Of a stretch of 12,933 bases of DNA, positions 5,365 through 11,633 are shown piece after piece. This DNA is from Microcoleaceae cyanobacterium UBA11344 (GTDB lineage Bacteria; Cyanobacteriota; Cyanobacteriia; Cyanobacteriales; Microcoleaceae): the NCBI GenBank assembly GCA_003483675.1, contig DMYK01000173.1, forward strand, positions 20,013 through 32,945. Direction: 5' to 3'. The position numbers were made by a program, and so were the translations under genes. Under the pieces are notes generated by a model. That model was given only the letters and a program-made list of their open reading frames with translations. It was not told the DNA's origin and made no database searches. The first letter of the stretch is position 1. Each line of letters starts with the position of its first letter.

Positions 5365-6791
5365 TTTGATAATGCCATCCAGAATAGTATAAGTGGAATT
5401 AGACTCATAAAACCGACCAAATGATCGAATTGTTCAAGCATACGTGGCAGTTTGATTGCCGTGCGTTGAAAAATCAAGAAATAGGCTAACCAACCAACGC
5501 CGATAGTGCCGATCGCCTTGAGCATATTTTCCAGCGTATAAGCCTCAACATAAAAGGCAGTCGCTGCAATCAGCCCACCTAGTAACAGCAACACCGCAGC
5601 CCAAAAACCTGGTTTTGCTTCGGCTTTCCCACCGCGAGGTAGAAAGATGAATTTAGCAAAGACAATTGCGGTTCCCACTGCTGCGACATTCATCGCGATC
5701 GTTTGCCAAGGTAGCAAATTTTTCAGCGTCAACATCTTCGCGCCAAAGCCAACCAAAAACGGAAATCCAGAGATTGATAAACTAGCGATAACTAAGGCTA
5801 CCCAGATTTTAGTGTCGATCGGCTTTTGTTTGAGATCCTGAAAATTGCGGCTTGGTAAAGCACCAGCAATTAGGAATAGCGCCGATTTCACCAAACCGTG
5901 AGCCAGGGCATAAAATCCGCCCACTTCGGGTACAGCAAGAATCCAGCCTAATTGCGAAATTGTGCTAAACGCCAGCATCCGTTTAGTATCCTTTTCAAAG
6001 ATGGCGTAAAACACGCCCATAAACGCTGCTCCGACTCCGAAAATCTGGACTATAGGAGCCACCTCAGGCACCATCAAGGCACAGCGCACGAGGGGATATA
6101 CGCCCGCTTTGACGACAATCCCCGACAGCAAAGCCGACACCGGCGTTTCTGATTCCGAGTGAGTTAGCGGCAGCCACAACCCGGAGACAAACACACCTCC
6201 TTTCACCAAAAGTCCCATAAAAATCAGAGCGATCGCCTCTGGGGGTGCTTTAGCCAATCCGGCAAAACTAAAAGAATGACTTGCTTGATAAACCAGCACG
6301 GCACCGACTAGATAGAATAACATTGCCGTGTTGCTAATAAATAGATAGCGTAAAGCTACCCAAATCGAGCGATCGGTGCGAGGATAGGAAATCAACAGAA
6401 AAGCTGCAATTCCGCTGACTTCTAAACCGACATATAAACTGATAAAGTCAGTAGAAGCAAAGGCCGCATTCAGACTCCCGTGCACCATCAGAATCTGTGC
6501 GTAAAAAAATGCCGACTTATCTGTGGGCCAACAGTAGATAACAACTGCTGCCGTGACTAGGGCATTGGTTAAGATAAAATAGCCGCTCAAGCTATCGACT
6601 AGCAAAGTAACACTGAAATTATTTAGTAACTCCAGCGTCACCGCTGATGGTATCACAAAAAGCTCGGCTGCAAAAGTAGCAGATACGAACGCTCCTAATA
6701 TTGCGAGATACTTGTCAAGCTTGGGAACCAAATAAATGATAAACCCGATAAAAAACGGAAATGTAATCCAGGCGATCGTCAGGGTATTCAT
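5361..6791 (-). CDS. mrpD: Mrp antiporter subunit MrpD (NuoL/M/N-type proton-translocating subunit)
   Basis: A 476-residue polytopic protein with about 13-14 membrane helices, the usual length of MrpD. The ion-translocation residues of complex I-type antiporter subunits are in place: Glu124 in LYVGLEVSGIAAF, Lys197 in LLVKGGVFVSGLWLPLTHSE, the PVSALLSGIVVKAGVY segment (217-232) with Lys228, KDTKRMLAFSTISQLG (267-282), and HGLVKSALF (298-306) with Lys302. It should be the main proton/cation-translocating subunit of this operon. It lies 52 bases after mrpC, with a GC hairpin in the gap and no clear Shine-Dalgarno before ATG 6791, and overlaps mrpE by 4 bases. Other group 3 type operons that I recall carry two mrpD genes; here there is one. 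Confidence 0.92.
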   Translation of the reverse strand: MNTLTIAWITFPFFIGFIIYLVPKLDKYLAILGAFVSATFAAELFVIPSAVTLELLNNFSVTLLVDSLSGYFILTNALVTAAVVIYCWPTDKSAFFYAQILMVHGSLNAAFASTDFISLYVGLEVSGIAAFLLISYPRTDRSIWVALRYLFISNTAMLFYLVGAVLVYQASHSFSFAGLAKAPPEAIALIFMGLLVKGGVFVSGLWLPLTHSESETPVSALLSGIVVKAGVYPLVRCALMVPEVAPIVQIFGVGAAFMGVFYAIFEKDTKRMLAFSTISQLGWILAVPEVGGFYALAHGLVKSALFLIAGALPSRNFQDLKQKPIDTKIWVALVIASLSISGFPFLVGFGAKMLTLKNLLPWQTIAMNVAAVGTAIVFAKFIFLPRGGKAEAKPGFWAAVLLLLGGLIAATAFYVEAYTLENMLKAIGTIGVGWLAYFLIFQRTAIKLPRMLEQFDHLVGFMSLIPLILFWMALSK

Positions 6792-6817
6792 CAGAAAAGT
6801 TTCGGTAGTTTGGGAAA

Positions 6818-6839
6818 CCCCGTCTCTGGAAGAGCGGGG
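6818..6839 (-). other. GC-rich hairpin between mrpC and mrpD
   Basis: CCCCG (6818-6822) pairs with CGGGG (6835-6839) and CTCT (6824-6827) with AGAG (6831-6834), with one unpaired base and a 3-base loop. It lies in the 52-base gap just after the mrpC stop. No T-run follows on the minus strand, so it is unlikely to be a full terminator; mRNA processing, protection of the mrpC message or partial attenuation are possibilities. Confidence 0.6.
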
Positions 6840-6843
6840 AGTA

Positions 6844-7179
6844 TTAAGGCGTGTTATTCATCTCAATTTCGTTACTTTCCAATGTCGGATTATCCCGTGC
6901 TAGCTTCATCACACCTACCAGCATTAAGGCTTGAATCGAAAAGCCAATCACGATCGCCGTTAAGATCACCGCCTGGGGAACCGGATCGGCGTAAGGGACA
7001 TTTTTAGCCTGGGAAATAATTGGTGTTAGCAAACCTTCTCGCGATGCTATCACCACGTAATAGGCGATTACTCCTGTACTCATGACATCCATACAGACGA
7101 TTTTCATGATCAGGTTTTTTTTCAAAATTATACCAAAAAAGCCGCAAAATACTGTTGCCAATACCAATGCTTCTAACAT
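6844..7179 (-). CDS. mrpC: Mrp antiporter subunit MrpC (NuoK-like)
   Basis: A 111-residue protein with three membrane helices (~3-19, 23-46, 70-92), homologous to NuoK. The family segment PYADPVPQAVILTAIVIGF (62-80) is fully recognisable. First gene of the mrp operon: it starts at ATG 7179 with only a modest AGG about 8 bases upstream, and is preceded by 107 bases of repeat- and hairpin-bearing DNA and then the terminator of the ABC exporter genes, so the operon promoter must lie in 7180-7286 or transcription must read through. I could not identify convincing -35/-10 boxes. The hydrophilic C-terminal ~18 residues are beyond the conserved core. Confidence 0.92.
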   Translation of the reverse strand: MLEALVLATVFCGFFGIILKKNLIMKIVCMDVMSTGVIAYYVVIASREGLLTPIISQAKNVPYADPVPQAVILTAIVIGFSIQALMLVGVMKLARDNPTLESNEIEMNNTP

Positions 7180-7197
7180 GGAAATTGCCTGGTTAAA

Positions 7198-7221
7198 CAG
7201 TTGACAGTTGACAGTTGACAG
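7198..7221. repeat. Heptanucleotide tandem repeat (GTTGACA x3)
   Basis: Three uninterrupted units of the 7-mer AGTTGAC with CAG/AG flanks. Short tandem repeats of this heptamer are abundant between genes in filamentous cyanobacteria. It occupies the leader region immediately upstream of mrpC. Confidence 0.85.
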
Positions 7222-7226
7222 CGAGG

Positions 7227-7261
7227 TTTTTAGGATGGGGATCGATCGCCCACCCTAAAAA
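7227..7261. other. Long hairpin in the mrp leader region
   Basis: TTTTTAGG (7227-7234) pairs with CCTAAAAA (7254-7261) and TGGG (7236-7239) with CCCA (7249-7252), separated by one A/C mismatch and a loop containing ATCGATCG. The A/T outer arm gives it terminator-like form in both directions. It stands ~50 bases upstream of mrpC, so on the minus strand it could act as a terminator backup or a leader structure. Confidence 0.6.
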
Positions 7262-7286
7262 TATTCCGCCCTGAAAGCGGGGGTTT

Positions 7287-7317
7287 AAAAACCCTGAATT
7301 TTTGAGCGAGGGTTTTT
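7287..7317 (-). terminator. Probable rho-independent terminator of the adaptor/permease genes
   Basis: AAAAACCCT (7287-7295) pairs perfectly with AGGGTTTTT (7309-7317) around a 13-base loop; both strands end in a T-run, so it can work in both directions. It lies 50 bases after the permease stop (7368) and before mrpC. The minus-strand GGGTTTTT arm can alternatively pair with the following AAACCC (complement of 7281-7286), giving competing structures. Confidence 0.65.
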
Positions 7318-7323
7318 GTTATT

Positions 7324-7355
7324 ATATTAGAAAACAAGTATATTACTTCTAATAT
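7324..7355. repeat. AT-rich 9-bp inverted repeat after the permease gene
   Basis: ATATTAGAA (7324-7332) and TTCTAATAT (7347-7355) are perfect inverted copies around a 14-base spacer, beginning 12 bases after the permease stop. It could be a weak 3' stem of the transcript or a protein-binding site; nothing distinguishes these. Confidence 0.5.
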
Positions 7356-7367
7356 TCCTCAACAAGT

Positions 7368-8633
7368 TCAATCATTTCGCAAAGCTGCGATCGGATCTAA
7401 GCGAGCTGCATTCCGGGCTGGTAGCACGCCAGCCAACAAGCCTACAGTAAAGGATAGCCCAAAACCGGCCGCGATCGACCATACTGAAATTACAAACGGA
7501 AATTTGAACGCTGTCGCAGCCCCAAAGGCGATCGCAATTCCCAACCCAATACCCGCCGTACCCCCCACCGTCGAAACCAAAACCGATTCAGCCATAAATT
7601 GAATCAGAATTGCTGCATTAGTAGCACCTACCGCTTTCCGAATCCCGATTTCCTTAGTGCGCTCCACAACAGACACCAACATAATATTAGCAATCCCGAT
7701 GCCGCCAACGACCAGAGAAATTCCGGCGATCGCTCCCACCATCACAGTAAACAAACCTACCACATTACTAAAAGTATTAACAATATCAACTTGATTAATT
7801 ACCCTAAAATCATCCGGTTGCGGCGGATAAATATTGTGTCGCAAACGCAGGATATTTTCCACTTGAAATTGAGCATCAGCCAAATCCGATTCCCCGCTAG
7901 TTTGCAACCAAAAACCAGAGATAGCAATTCCAGCCAAAGAATTTCTACCCACAATCCGAGCCGACATATTTTTGAGGGGAATATACACGCGATCGTCCTG
8001 ATCGGTACCCCCTACAGACCCCTTGGGTTCCATCACTCCAATGACCTTGTAGCGCCCTCCCTGAATACGAACATCAGCCGATAGGGCATTAGCGCCAACT
8101 CCAAAAAGGTCATCTCGAACCTTAGAACCAAGGACAACTACTGGCTCAGCAGCATTCAATTCATCCTCATTAAAAAACCGTCCTTGTTGAGGTTGAATGT
8201 TCTTCACATCAGGATAATTTAAATCAGTTCCCAAAATAGCAGTAAATGAATTTTGCCCGCCATAAACAACTTGCACTTGGCGCTGTAAATAAGCCGAAAT
8301 CGCCTTAACAGCCGGTGCTTGTTTCTCGATCGCCCTAGCATCATCCCAAGTCACAGTAGAAGCAGAACCGCTACCCTGACTGACACCACCCGATCGCGAA
8401 GCACCAGACAAAACCAACAGCACATCAGTACCCAAAGCCTTCAACTGTTCCTCAGTAGACTTTTGTACTCCCTGCCCCACGGAAGTAATGGTAATTACAG
8501 AAGATATCCCAATAATTACGCCCAGCATTGTCAAGCTGGTACGCAATTTATTATTCCACAGCGCCTCAGTCGCCATGAATACAATTTGAACGTTTGAGAT
8601 TTTGTTGATAACTGGGGGAGTCTTTAATTTCAT
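7368..8633 (-). CDS. ABC transporter permease, MacB/FtsX type (no ATPase domain)
   Basis: A 421-residue protein with the MacB core topology: one N-terminal membrane helix (~34-54) after the LWNNKLRTSLTMLGVIIGI entry motif, a large periplasmic domain (~60-285), then three membrane helices (~291-319, 345-375, 383-405). The FtsX coupling segment ERTKEIGIRKAVGA (324-337) and the LPARNAARLDPIAALR ending are canonical. It has no nucleotide-binding domain, so it needs a separate ATPase, and none is encoded in the window. It follows the adaptor gene by 150 bases. I start it at ATG 8633: the upstream extension of the open frame to 8744 translates a GCAGAG repeat and is not credible. No good ribosome-binding site precedes 8633; ATG 8576 is an alternative. 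Role: export (drug, lipid, peptide or siderophore) with the adaptor across the envelope; substrate unknown. Confidence 0.88.
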   Translation of the reverse strand: MKLKTPPVINKISNVQIVFMATEALWNNKLRTSLTMLGVIIGISSVITITSVGQGVQKSTEEQLKALGTDVLLVLSGASRSGGVSQGSGSASTVTWDDARAIEKQAPAVKAISAYLQRQVQVVYGGQNSFTAILGTDLNYPDVKNIQPQQGRFFNEDELNAAEPVVVLGSKVRDDLFGVGANALSADVRIQGGRYKVIGVMEPKGSVGGTDQDDRVYIPLKNMSARIVGRNSLAGIAISGFWLQTSGESDLADAQFQVENILRLRHNIYPPQPDDFRVINQVDIVNTFSNVVGLFTVMVGAIAGISLVVGGIGIANIMLVSVVERTKEIGIRKAVGATNAAILIQFMAESVLVSTVGGTAGIGLGIAIAFGAATAFKFPFVISVWSIAAGFGLSFTVGLLAGVLPARNAARLDPIAALRND

Positions 8634-8678
8634 TAGGTTATAGGTAATGGCTAATTGGTGAGGATTAAGATTTTTTTT

Positions 8679-8708
8679 TACCGCAGAGAGCGCAGAGAAC
8701 ACAGAGGG
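8679..8708 (+). repeat. GCAGAG interspersed repeat, copy 3
   Basis: TACCGCAGAGAGCGCAGAGA followed by ACACAGAGGG, preceded by a run of nine T. Same family as 2814-2841 and 4928-4959. It occupies the gap between the adaptor gene and the permease gene, where an ATPase gene might be expected. Confidence 0.8.
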
Positions 8709-8783
8709 AGAGCAGAAAGAGAGTGATAATTCTGATACCAACAAATGTCGAAATCCCTGTGGTGCTTTTCTTCATTCTTCCCA

Positions 8784-10604
8784 CTAACGCAAGCGAGTTC
8801 CACCCCCTGGTTGCAAACCTGGAATTCCCCCCGACGATGGATTTTGAGATTTCTGCCGCAATCCTGGCGGTAAACTAATAAAAACTTTTTCATTTCCCTT
8901 TAAGCCCGATCTCACTTCTGTCTTGTCATCAACTGTCATCCCCGTCTTAATGGGCACAAACTGAGGCTTCCCATCTTCTCCACCCGCCACAAACACCCCC
9001 GTTTCTTTTTGTTGACGAACAATTGCCGCAGTGGGCACAACTAAAACATCTTTCAATTCACCGGCTTTAAACTCCACATTCACATTCATTCCCGATCGCA
9101 ACATTTTCTTTTCATCATCAACAATGGAAGTTTTTACCTCGAAACTGGTAACATTTTGCTGGACGATCGACTGTGGTGAAATTTGGCTAACTTTACCTGT
9201 AAAAGTCTGTCCGGGATAAGCATCAGCTTGAATAGACGCATTTTGGCCAAGCTGGATTTGAGCAATGTTGCTTTCTGCGACATTTGCGACTACCTGATTT
9301 TTTGAAGCTAAAGACAAAATCGAAGAAGAAGTCGCCGAAGACACCGCACTACCTGCTGTTGTGGGAGTCACAAAAGCGCCCGGATCTGCATATTTCCGAG
9401 TCACAATACCGCTGAAAGGAGCGCGAATTTTCGTATCGTTAATCAGCGCTTGTACGGTTTGGAGGCTCCCTTTGGCTGCGAGAACTTGGGCGCGGGCGAT
9501 CGCGATGTCTTCCGGGCGAGCACCGGCTTGAATTAGCGCCAAAGCTTGCTGTTTTTGCTCGACTGCTGCTTGGGCTTGGGCGATGTCTTCTGGGCGAGCA
9601 CCCGATCGCACTCCAGCCAAAGCTTGCTGTTTTTGTGCTACGGCTGCTTGTGAAGCGGCGATGTCTTCCGGGCGAGCACCCGATCGCAACAGGGCCAAAG
9701 CTTGCTGTTTTTGCTCGACTGCGGATGCGGCGCTGGCGATGTCTTCCGGGCGGGAACCCGATCGCAACAGGGCTAAAGCTTGTTCAGCTTGCCTAACTTG
9801 AGTTTGAGCTCGATCGCGCGCGGTGCGAGAAGTATTCACAATTTGGAGAGCAATGGCTCCGGCTGTGTAGAGTTCCTGATTTCTTTGAAAGTCTTCTTCT
9901 GCTTGTTTTTTGGCGTATTCAGCATCCCTGAGTTTAGCTTCAGCTTGGGCGATATCTTCGGGGCGATTACCGTTGAGCAATTTTTCCAGAGTTGCTTGTT
10001 GTTCTGCTAATTGTGAAGCGGCTACCGCAATATCCTGGCTGCGATTACCGTTGAGCAATTTTTCCAGAGTTGCTTGTTGTTCTGCTAGTTGTGAAGCGGC
10101 GACAGCAATATCCTGGCTGCGATTACCGTTGAGCAATTTTTGCAGATTTGCTTGTTGTTCGGCGACTTGTGAAGCGGCTACTGCAATATCTTGGGCTCGA
10201 TTACCGTTGAGTAATTTTTGCAGGTTGGCTTCGGCTGAGGCGAGTTGTCCGCGATTTTGGGTCAATTGTCCTTGGAGGTTGGAGTCATCCATGTAGGCGA
10301 GAATCTGCCCTTTTTCAACGCTGTCTCCTTCCTTGATGAGCAAACTTTTGAGCACTCCTGATGTTTTGGGGCTGAGGTTAACGCTCCGTTCGGGTACAAT
10401 TGTACCGTTTGCTGAAATTGCGATCGGCAGATTTACTCTTTGTACAGCAACGGTTTTTTCCTTGCGTCTGGTTTCGCCGCTGGATTTGACTGTGAGTTGG
10501 CCATAAGCTATATAGCCTCCTCCGGCGAGCAGTCCGGCGGCGAGGAACCCGCTTACCCACGGAGTCAGCCCTTTTTTAATCTGAAGGTGATTTACTAAGT
10601 ACAT
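8784..10604 (-). CDS. Periplasmic adaptor (membrane fusion protein, HlyD/MacA-like) with expanded coiled coil
   Basis: A 606-residue protein, well above the ~370-480 usual for MacA/HlyD-type adaptors. Order: a short cytoplasmic N-terminus, a membrane anchor (~17-35), first lipoyl/beta-barrel half (VNLPIAISANGTIVPE and PKTSGVLKSLLIKEGDSVEKG, ~57-100), a very long helical hairpin (~110-390), the second lipoyl half (INDTKIRAPFSGIVTRKY), beta-barrel and membrane-proximal domains (~430-580), and a Gly/Pro-rich tail. Each hairpin arm holds four 26-residue repeats: LLNGNR..DIA units from residue 127 and L.RSG.RPEDIA units from residue 275, flanking the LYTAGAIALQIV tip. I start at ATG 10604 rather than TTG 10634. 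Partner of the MacB-like permease downstream; it would bridge to a TolC-like outer-membrane protein. Similar in type to DevB of heterocyst-forming cyanobacteria, though I cannot assign it to that transporter. Confidence 0.88.
   Translation of the reverse strand: MYLVNHLQIKKGLTPWVSGFLAAGLLAGGGYIAYGQLTVKSSGETRRKEKTVAVQRVNLPIAISANGTIVPERSVNLSPKTSGVLKSLLIKEGDSVEKGQILAYMDDSNLQGQLTQNRGQLASAEANLQKLLNGNRAQDIAVAASQVAEQQANLQKLLNGNRSQDIAVAASQLAEQQATLEKLLNGNRSQDIAVAASQLAEQQATLEKLLNGNRPEDIAQAEAKLRDAEYAKKQAEEDFQRNQELYTAGAIALQIVNTSRTARDRAQTQVRQAEQALALLRSGSRPEDIASAASAVEQKQQALALLRSGARPEDIAASQAAVAQKQQALAGVRSGARPEDIAQAQAAVEQKQQALALIQAGARPEDIAIARAQVLAAKGSLQTVQALINDTKIRAPFSGIVTRKYADPGAFVTPTTAGSAVSSATSSSILSLASKNQVVANVAESNIAQIQLGQNASIQADAYPGQTFTGKVSQISPQSIVQQNVTSFEVKTSIVDDEKKMLRSGMNVNVEFKAGELKDVLVVPTAAIVRQQKETGVFVAGGEDGKPQFVPIKTGMTVDDKTEVRSGLKGNEKVFISLPPGLRQKSQNPSSGGIPGLQPGGGTRLR
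9471..9782 (-). repeat. Four 78-bp repeats coding the descending arm of the adaptor hairpin
   Basis: Four in-frame units of 26 residues (QALALLRSG.RPEDIA...) starting at nucleotides 9782, 9704, 9626 and 9548 on the minus strand. Successive units share most positions, notably RSG(A/S)RPEDIA and VEQKQ; the last unit diverges at its end. Confidence 0.9.
9915..10226 (-). repeat. Four 78-bp repeats coding the ascending arm of the adaptor hairpin
   Basis: Four in-frame units of 26 residues ((N/T)L(Q/E)KLLNGNR..DIA...) starting at 10226, 10148, 10070 and 9992 on the minus strand. Neighbouring units differ by only a few bases (for example about 3 of 78 between the two central stretches), so at least some duplications are recent or homogenised by recombination. 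Confidence 0.92.
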
Positions 10605-10609
10605 ATAAG

Positions 10610-10681
10610 TTAGACCGATCGGGTCTGTATGCAATTTAGACCGATCGGGAACCGAAAACGTTCAATTTAAGTCCGATCGAG
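10610..10681. promoter_or_regulatory. Repeated CGATCG-centred motifs upstream of the adaptor gene (possible operator)
   Basis: TTAGACCGATCGGG occurs at 10610-10623 and again at 10636-10649, 26 bases apart, with a weaker relative (AAGTCCGATCGAG, 10669-10681). The first lies in an inverted repeat, AGACC-GATCG-GGTCT (10612-10626). They fill the space just upstream of the adaptor ATG in the divergent region shared with the antitoxin gene. Repetition and symmetry suggest a binding site, but CGATCG is over-represented in cyanobacteria generally. Convincing -35/-10 boxes were not found for either direction. Confidence 0.35.
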
Positions 10682-10786
10682 TTTTTTCGGTTGTGCCGTT
10701 GTGTGGCAGGTATCTTCTGATAATTTTGGAGAATCAGGACATCAGCTACGATTAATTGAGAATCTCGATCGATGAGGAACGCAGAA

Positions 10787-11047
10787 ATGAGCATTCAATT
10801 AGAGTTACCACCGGAGTTAGAAAGTGAACTGTCTACTGAAGCCTTGCGGCTAAACATACCTTTATCTGAGTACATCCTACGTGTTTTATCGATCAGAAAA
10901 GTTCTGAGCAACCCACCTAAAACAGGAGCAGAACTTGTTGCTTATTGGCAAAGCGAAGGAGTCATCAACTCACGACCTGATATCACCGATAGTCAAGTAT
11001 ATGCTCGAAACCTGCGCCATCAGGCCGAAACACGGACAGGGACATAA
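10787..11047 (+). CDS. vapB: Antitoxin of a VapBC-type module (cyanobacterial VapB-like)
   Basis: An 86-residue protein beginning MSIQLELPPELESELSTEA, a ribbon-helix-helix-like DNA-binding start (beta strand then helix), followed by a second helix (LSEYILRVLS) and a C-terminal toxin-binding region with the pattern GAELVAYWQSEGVINSRPDITDSQ and YARNLRHQAETR, which I know from antitoxins preceding PIN toxins in cyanobacteria. I prefer ATG 10787, with AGGA 8-9 bases upstream, over the in-frame ATG 10772. The PIN-toxin gene starts 8 bases after its stop. It would neutralise the toxin and repress its own promoter; since the toxin frame is broken here, it may now be a solitary antitoxin. Confidence 0.8.
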   Translation: MSIQLELPPELESELSTEALRLNIPLSEYILRVLSIRKVLSNPPKTGAELVAYWQSEGVINSRPDITDSQVYARNLRHQAETRTGT

Positions 11048-11055
11048 GAAACACT

Positions 11056-11434
11056 ATGTATCTTTTAGACACTGATGTTTTAATTGATATTCAACGGGGT
11101 CATGCACCTGCAATTGCTTGGTTTTCCAGTCTTTCAGATATACCTAGTGTTCCCGGTTTTGTTGTTATGGAGTTAATCCAAGACTCTCAGAATATGCAGC
11201 AAGTACGCACAGGCACTTCAATTAGTTGCACCATTACCCATAATTTGGGCAACTGAAGCTGATTGTGCCTGTGCGTTATCAGATTTCACAACTTACCATT
11301 TGTCAAACAGTCTGGGATTGCTTGATGCTTTGATTGCCGCCTGTGCTGTGGGACGAGGTTTAACGCTCTGCACATTTAACGTTAAACATTATCGAGTCCC
11401 AAATCTTTTGACAGCACAGCCTTATGCACGTTAA
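11056..11434 (+). pseudogene. vapC: PIN-domain toxin (VapC) with a one-base frameshift
   Basis: Starts at ATG 11056 with a clear PIN N-terminus MYLLDTDVLIDIQRG (first catalytic Asp in LLDTD) and VVMELIQ (Glu39). The frame then changes near 11203-11213; the original frame ends after 66 residues. In the +1-shifted frame the rest of the domain continues without a stop: ALQLVAPLPIIWATEADCAC, LGLLDALIAACAVG (the third acidic site) and LCTFNVKHYR, ending at TAA 11432-11434. The total of 379 bases is 126 codons plus one, so a single extra base, for example A11209, explains everything; without it the product is 125 residues, normal for VapC. The function of intact VapC is RNA cleavage. Either a real inactivating mutation or a sequencing error. 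Confidence 0.85.
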
Positions 11435-11482
11435 CCGCAACCTACAGCGTAGCTTTTTACGACTTCCCAGCAACTTAAATAA

Positions 11483-11608
11483 CGTTCTCGACAACTCGAA
11501 ACACGGAGCGCAATTCTACAGACAGAATTAGCCCAGGTGAAACAAATGCTGGTGGATCTAGAGCAAGATTCCCAGTTGAGTGAATTCCTCGATGTTCTTG
11601 GCAGTTAG
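11483..11608 (+). pseudogene. Possible remnant of a 3' gene end, unrecognised
   Basis: After a TAA, the frame is open from 11483 to TAG 11606-11608 (41 residues). The translation is a coiled-coil-like string (ETRSAILQTELAQVKQMLVD, then LEQDSQLSEF), with composition typical of the C-termini of cyanobacterial Uma2-like or similar proteins, but there is no start codon with a ribosome-binding site and no recognisable domain. It looks like the left-over end of a lost gene between the toxin gene and the VanW gene. The rest of 11435-11633 shows nothing I can name. Confidence 0.3.
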
Positions 11609-11633
11609 CATACTTAAATTTTCTCGGATCGCT

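Noticed and set aside
7198..7221. Possible CRISPR repeats
   Set aside because: The 7-bp units are directly adjacent without spacers; this is a simple tandem repeat.
7599..8084. 161-residue plus-strand open frame
   Set aside because: Antisense to the well-conserved permease gene, with no ribosome-binding site or recognisable domain.
8634..8744. N-terminal extension of the permease open frame by 37 residues
   Set aside because: It is a read-through of the GCAGAG repeat (residues LSLSFCSPSVFSALSAVKK), a common false start; ATG 8633 fits the MacB N-terminus.
9910..10296. 128-residue plus-strand open frame with internal repeats
   Set aside because: It is the antisense of the adaptor repeat array; stop-free only because the repeat unit (78 bp, a multiple of 3) is stop-free in that frame.
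10682..10786. Promoter-like TTGTGT/TAATTT pair upstream of the antitoxin
   Set aside because: The -35 box is poor and the AT-rich surroundings offer several equal candidates; not supported enough to list.
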